Assembly: GCA_031261285.1 (NCBI GenBank)
Contig: JAISKM010000024.1
Coordinates: 1 to 33,916 of the forward strand
Length of the DNA stretch: 33,916 bases
Direction of reading: 5' to 3'
Origin: Candidatus Symbiothrix sp.
GTDB lineage: Bacteria > Bacteroidota > Bacteroidia > Bacteroidales > Azobacteroidaceae
Of the stretch, positions 31,713 through 33,916 are shown in pieces. The notes below the pieces were generated by a model. The model did no database searches. It saw only the letters and a list, made by a program, of their open reading frames with translations, and was not told the DNA's origin. The position numbers and the translations under genes were made by a program. How positions within the stretch are numbered: the stretch's first letter is position 1; each line of letters begins with the position of its first letter.

Positions 31713-32102
31713 ATGAGCATTTTTAGTAAAATTGTTGCCGGAGAAATGCCTTCCTACAAGATAGTGGAAGACAAATATTTTTACGCCTTTTTGGACATCA
31801 ATCCGATTACCAAAGGGCATGTGTTAGTGGTGCCGAAAAAGGAAGTCGATTACATTTTTGACATGGACGACAAGTTGTTGACAGACATGTTTGTCTTTTC
31901 CAAGAAAGTCGCAAAAGCCATGAAAAAAGTGATCCCATGCAAGAAAATCGGCTTGAGCGTCATCGGTTTGGAAGTGCCTCACGCCCACATTCACCTGATT
32001 CCGCTCAACGACGAGTCGGACATGGATTTTCGTGCCGATCGCAAACCGTTCACCCCTCAAGAATTTGAAAGCATTGCCGCCGCTATCGCGGATGCCTACT
32101 AA
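31713..32102 (+). CDS. HIT-family (histidine triad) nucleotide hydrolase
   Basis: This 129-residue protein has the signature HAHIHLIPL (H90, H92, H94) with H92 as the nucleophile, and the N-terminal SIFSKIVAGEMPSYKIVEDKYFYAFLDINPITKGHVLVVPK typical of the Hint/HIT branch. Members hydrolyse nucleoside phosphoramidates or dinucleotides; the cellular role in bacteria is unclear. It is co-transcribed with greA. The stop codon TAA (32100-32102) touches the left arm of a heptamer-based inverted repeat that also forms the end of the convergent pfkB-type gene and may act as a shared terminator. Confidence 0.93.
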   Translation: MSIFSKIVAGEMPSYKIVEDKYFYAFLDINPITKGHVLVVPKKEVDYIFDMDDKLLTDMFVFSKKVAKAMKKVIPCKKIGLSVIGLEVPHAHIHLIPLNDESDMDFRADRKPFTPQEFESIAAAIADAY

Positions 32103-32184
32103 CAGTTACCAGTTATCAGTGACCAGTTACCATCAATGCTCGGTAACTGATAACTGGTCACTGGTCACTGATAACTGGTAACTG
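32103..32184. repeat. Heptamer-based inverted repeat (TAACTGG/TCACTGA units)
   Basis: Arms 32103-32131 and 32156-32184 match at 28 of 29 positions in inverted order. Each arm is made of 7-nt units of the type TAACTGG, TAACTGA, TCACTGG, TCACTGA; the right half holds six in a row. It lies between convergent genes and includes the last codons and stop of the pfkB-type gene. Confidence 0.85.
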
Positions 32185-33076
32185 CAATGTAATTGTCTAA
32201 TGATTGGCAGACTTCTGCTGCGAATTTATGGGCTGAGGCGATTAATTCGTCCCAGCCTTTTTCTTGTAAATTATCGAAATTGGTACGAGTGATGCCGTTT
32301 TGCACAAGGGCATGAATGAATCCCGCATTGAAATTGTCGCCCGCACCGATGGTGCTTACAGGCTTTACCGGCTGCACTGGATAAGATTTTTCTAAATTGG
32401 GCGTGAACAAAAGCGTTCCGTTTGCCCCCTGTGTCACAATCAACAGTTTGCAACGAGGCGCCATCTGTGTCCTGTAAATTTCAGCAATACTTTGGTTGGG
32501 AAACAGCACGGACAAATCCTCGTCCGAACAGCGCACCACCGTTGAACAGGCAATATTTTCCAAAAAAGCAGGCATCAACTCCGGTTTTTCGTCCGCATGT
32601 GCCGCTCGAAAATTAATGTCGTAATAAATCACGGCTTGACGGTTTTTCGCCTCATTGAGCCAGCCTTTCACTTTCTCTCTAATCTCCGGATTAACAGCAA
32701 AATAAGAACCAAAAATTACCACATCGTCGACATGAACGTCCGGGAAAGCGACCGAAAGCCGGTTGTCCGGAAACTCCCGGTAAAAACTATAAGTAGCCTG
32801 ACTATTCTTGTCCAAAAACGCAAGGGCGATGGGCGATTTACCGGCGTCATAAAACTCCACATAATCGGCAGACAGCCCGTTTTCGAGCATAAAATCGCGA
32901 ATAATTTCACCCAGATGATCGTTCCCCAACTCGCTCACAAACAGCGCTTCAAGTCCACACCGTGCCAACGAAATCATACAATTAAACGTCGACCCACCCG
33001 GCACCGCCTTTTGAGGCTGATTTTCTTGAAAAATCAAATCCAAAATTGTCTCACCAATCCCAATTACTTTCCGCAT
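32165..33076 (-). CDS. PfkB-family carbohydrate kinase
   Basis: This 303-residue ribokinase-like sugar kinase has the N-terminal signature GETILDLIFQ...AVPGGSTFNCMISLARCG (about 8-42) and the C-terminal anion-hole/catalytic motif TIGAGDNFNAGFIHAL with catalytic D247. The lid region has YVEFYDAGKSPIALAFLD. It is closest in appearance to fructokinase-type members, but the sugar cannot be decided. The last six residues (AVTSYQ) and the stop are encoded by the repeat at 32103-32184, so the native end was probably replaced. No other sugar gene is adjacent. It diverges from the RhuM-family gene. Confidence 0.9.
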   Translation of the reverse strand: MRKVIGIGETILDLIFQENQPQKAVPGGSTFNCMISLARCGLEALFVSELGNDHLGEIIRDFMLENGLSADYVEFYDAGKSPIALAFLDKNSQATYSFYREFPDNRLSVAFPDVHVDDVVIFGSYFAVNPEIREKVKGWLNEAKNRQAVIYYDINFRAAHADEKPELMPAFLENIACSTVVRCSDEDLSVLFPNQSIAEIYRTQMAPRCKLLIVTQGANGTLLFTPNLEKSYPVQPVKPVSTIGAGDNFNAGFIHALVQNGITRTNFDNLQEKGWDELIASAHKFAAEVCQSLDNYIAVTSYQ

Positions 33077-33096
33077 AATACTTATTTTTCATTTTA

Positions 33097-33104
33097 CAAA
33101 TATA
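33097..33104 (-). promoter_or_regulatory. -7 box of the pfkB-type gene
   Basis: TATATTTG on the minus strand, 20 nt before ATG 33076. The upstream region is AT-rich without a clear -33. Confidence 0.5.
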
Positions 33105-33174
33105 CAAAAAAATTCACAAATGTGCCGGAACAAACTAATTTTGTAAAAAACAACATTTATTTCAAAAAAAGCAG

Positions 33175-33182
33175 TATATTTG
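33175..33182 (+). promoter_or_regulatory. -7 box of the rhuM-type gene
   Basis: TATATTTG, about 60 nt before ATG 33243. The leader holds TTTGC-rich and AATTGCAATT palindromic sequence that could be an operator; no -33 is evident. Confidence 0.45.
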
Positions 33183-33242
33183 CAAATAATTTGCGATATA
33201 ATTGCAATTAATATTTTAATAATATAACATAAACTATTGATT

Positions 33243-33916
33243 ATGAGCACAAAAGACGAAATCGTATTGTATCAACCGAATAATTCCATTCGATTAGATG
33301 TAAGAGTGGAAAATGAAACCGTTTGGATTAACCGCCAACAAATGGCAATGCTTTTTGATAGAGATGTCAAAACGATTGGTAAGCACATCAATAATGCATT
33401 GAAAGAAGAATTAGCAGACTTTTCAGTTGTCGCAAAATTTGCGACAACTGCTTCTGATGGAAAAGCATACCAAGTTGAGCATTATAATCTTGACATGATT
33501 ATCTCTGTAGGCTATCGCGTCAAATCTAATCGAGGCATTCAATTTCGAGCGTGGGCTAACAGTGTTTTAAAAGACTACATATTGAAAGGTTACGCCATCA
33601 ATTATCAAATCGAACAAGTAAAACAATTGGCACTAGAAACCGAGAGGCGGGTTTCCGAAACCGAAAAGAAAATTGATTTTTTCGTTCACCGGGCGTTGCC
33701 GCCGGAGGAAGGAATATTGTTTGACGGACAGGTGTTTGACGCCTATAAATTTGCAGCTGATTTGATAAAATCTGCCAAAAGTTCAATTGTTTTGATTGAT
33801 AATTACGTCGATGAAAGCGTCTTGTTCTTGCTTTCCAAGCGTGCTAAAGATGTGCCTGCAACTATTTATACCAAACACATTTCGCCTCAATTTCAATTAG
33901 AGTTGAATAAACACAA
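33243..33916 (+). CDS. RhuM-family protein (3' end beyond window)
   Basis: The frame runs from ATG 33243 to the edge (224 codons seen, no stop). Residues about 8-105 match the RhuM family, a phage-type DNA-binding-like domain: IRLDVRVENETVWINRQQMAMLFDRDVKTIGKHINNAL, SVVAKFATTASDGKAYQVEHYNLDMIISVGYRVKSNRGIQFRAWAN. A coiled segment follows (VKQLALETERRVSETEKKIDFFV). The C-terminal part starts LPPEEGILFDGQVFDAYKFAADLIKSAKSSIVLIDNYVDESVLFLLSKR, resembling a phospholipase-D-like fold often fused to RhuM in Bacteroidetes. Function is unknown; family members occur on genomic islands and near mobile genes. A perfect palindrome (33425-33449) lies inside the conserved VVAKFATT codons. Confidence 0.88.
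   Translation, partial: MSTKDEIVLYQPNNSIRLDVRVENETVWINRQQMAMLFDRDVKTIGKHINNALKEELADFSVVAKFATTASDGKAYQVEHYNLDMIISVGYRVKSNRGIQFRAWANSVLKDYILKGYAINYQIEQVKQLALETERRVSETEKKIDFFVHRALPPEEGILFDGQVFDAYKFAADLIKSAKSSIVLIDNYVDESVLFLLSKRAKDVPATIYTKHISPQFQLELNKH
33425..33449. repeat. Perfect 12-bp-arm palindrome inside the rhuM-type gene
   Basis: AGTTGTCGCAAA (33425-33436), one A, TTTGCGACAACT (33438-33449). It codes for SVVAKFATT, a conserved stretch of the family, so it may be a side effect of codon choice. Confidence 0.7.

Noticed and set aside
32103..32184. CRISPR-like array
   Set aside because: Units are 7 nt without spacers and the structure is an inverted repeat.

Overview
This window is from a Bacteroidales-type (Bacteroidetes) chromosome. 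The evidence is repeated -7 boxes of the form TAnnTTTG (often TACCTTTG, several with a TTTG -33 element 19-20 bp upstream), a SusC/SusD pair with surface lipoproteins, lipoprotein signal peptides, no consistent Shine-Dalgarno sequences, and family members such as RibBA, a DUF5686-like barrel and a propeller/AraC regulator. The GH29, GH26 and M60 enzymes suggest a host- or gut-associated glycan degrader. Genus cannot be fixed from the sequence; a gut symbiont is inference.

Layout. 1-750: start of a TetR regulator (-, cut by the edge) divergent from an initiator tRNA-Met (+). 800-6700: housekeeping genes: rmlD (-), then sufE, an SPOUT RNA methyltransferase, ribBA and a DUF5686-like outer-membrane protein (+), facing a Cys/Met-type PLP enzyme (-). 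6800-10220 (-): an AsmA-like membrane-anchored protein, an M16 zinc protease and a MarC membrane protein. 10393-10563 (+): a tiny acidic lipoprotein with its own promoter and terminator. 10717-14593 (-): S41 protease, aldo/keto reductase and a GH26 mannanase-like lipoprotein. 14732-16177 (+): fabG and an RluA-family pseudouridine synthase.

16371-29688 (-) is a polysaccharide/glycoprotein utilisation locus: SusC, SusD, a discoidin lipoprotein, an M60 mucinase-like metalloprotease, a membrane-bound propeller/Y_Y_Y/AraC regulator without kinase or receiver domains, an ATPase gene remnant, and a GH29 alpha-L-fucosidase. I read it as fucosylated (mucin-type) glycoprotein use: cell-surface proteolysis and fucose removal, import by SusCD, control by the one-piece regulator. 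A 25-bp sequence lies 20-21 bp upstream of the -7 boxes of both the fucosidase and susC promoters (24/25 identical). It contains TAAAAG-type half-sites 21 bp apart, as expected for an AraC-type activator. susC carries a run of nine G in its signal-peptide codons, a possible phase-variation switch.

29890-33916: a thioredoxin-fold lipoprotein lacking CXXC (+), greA and a HIT protein (+), a PfkB sugar kinase (-), and the start of a RhuM-family gene (+, cut by the edge).

A second theme is small repeats. Three different 7-nt-period repeats occupy intergenic spaces. Palindromic REP-like elements sit between genes, are inserted in frame inside two genes, and provide or overlap the last codons of others. 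A 198-bp inverted-repeat element sits at the end of the pseudouridine synthase gene. No intact insertion sequence, CRISPR array, rRNA or origin was seen. No stretch over 300 bases lacks a gene.
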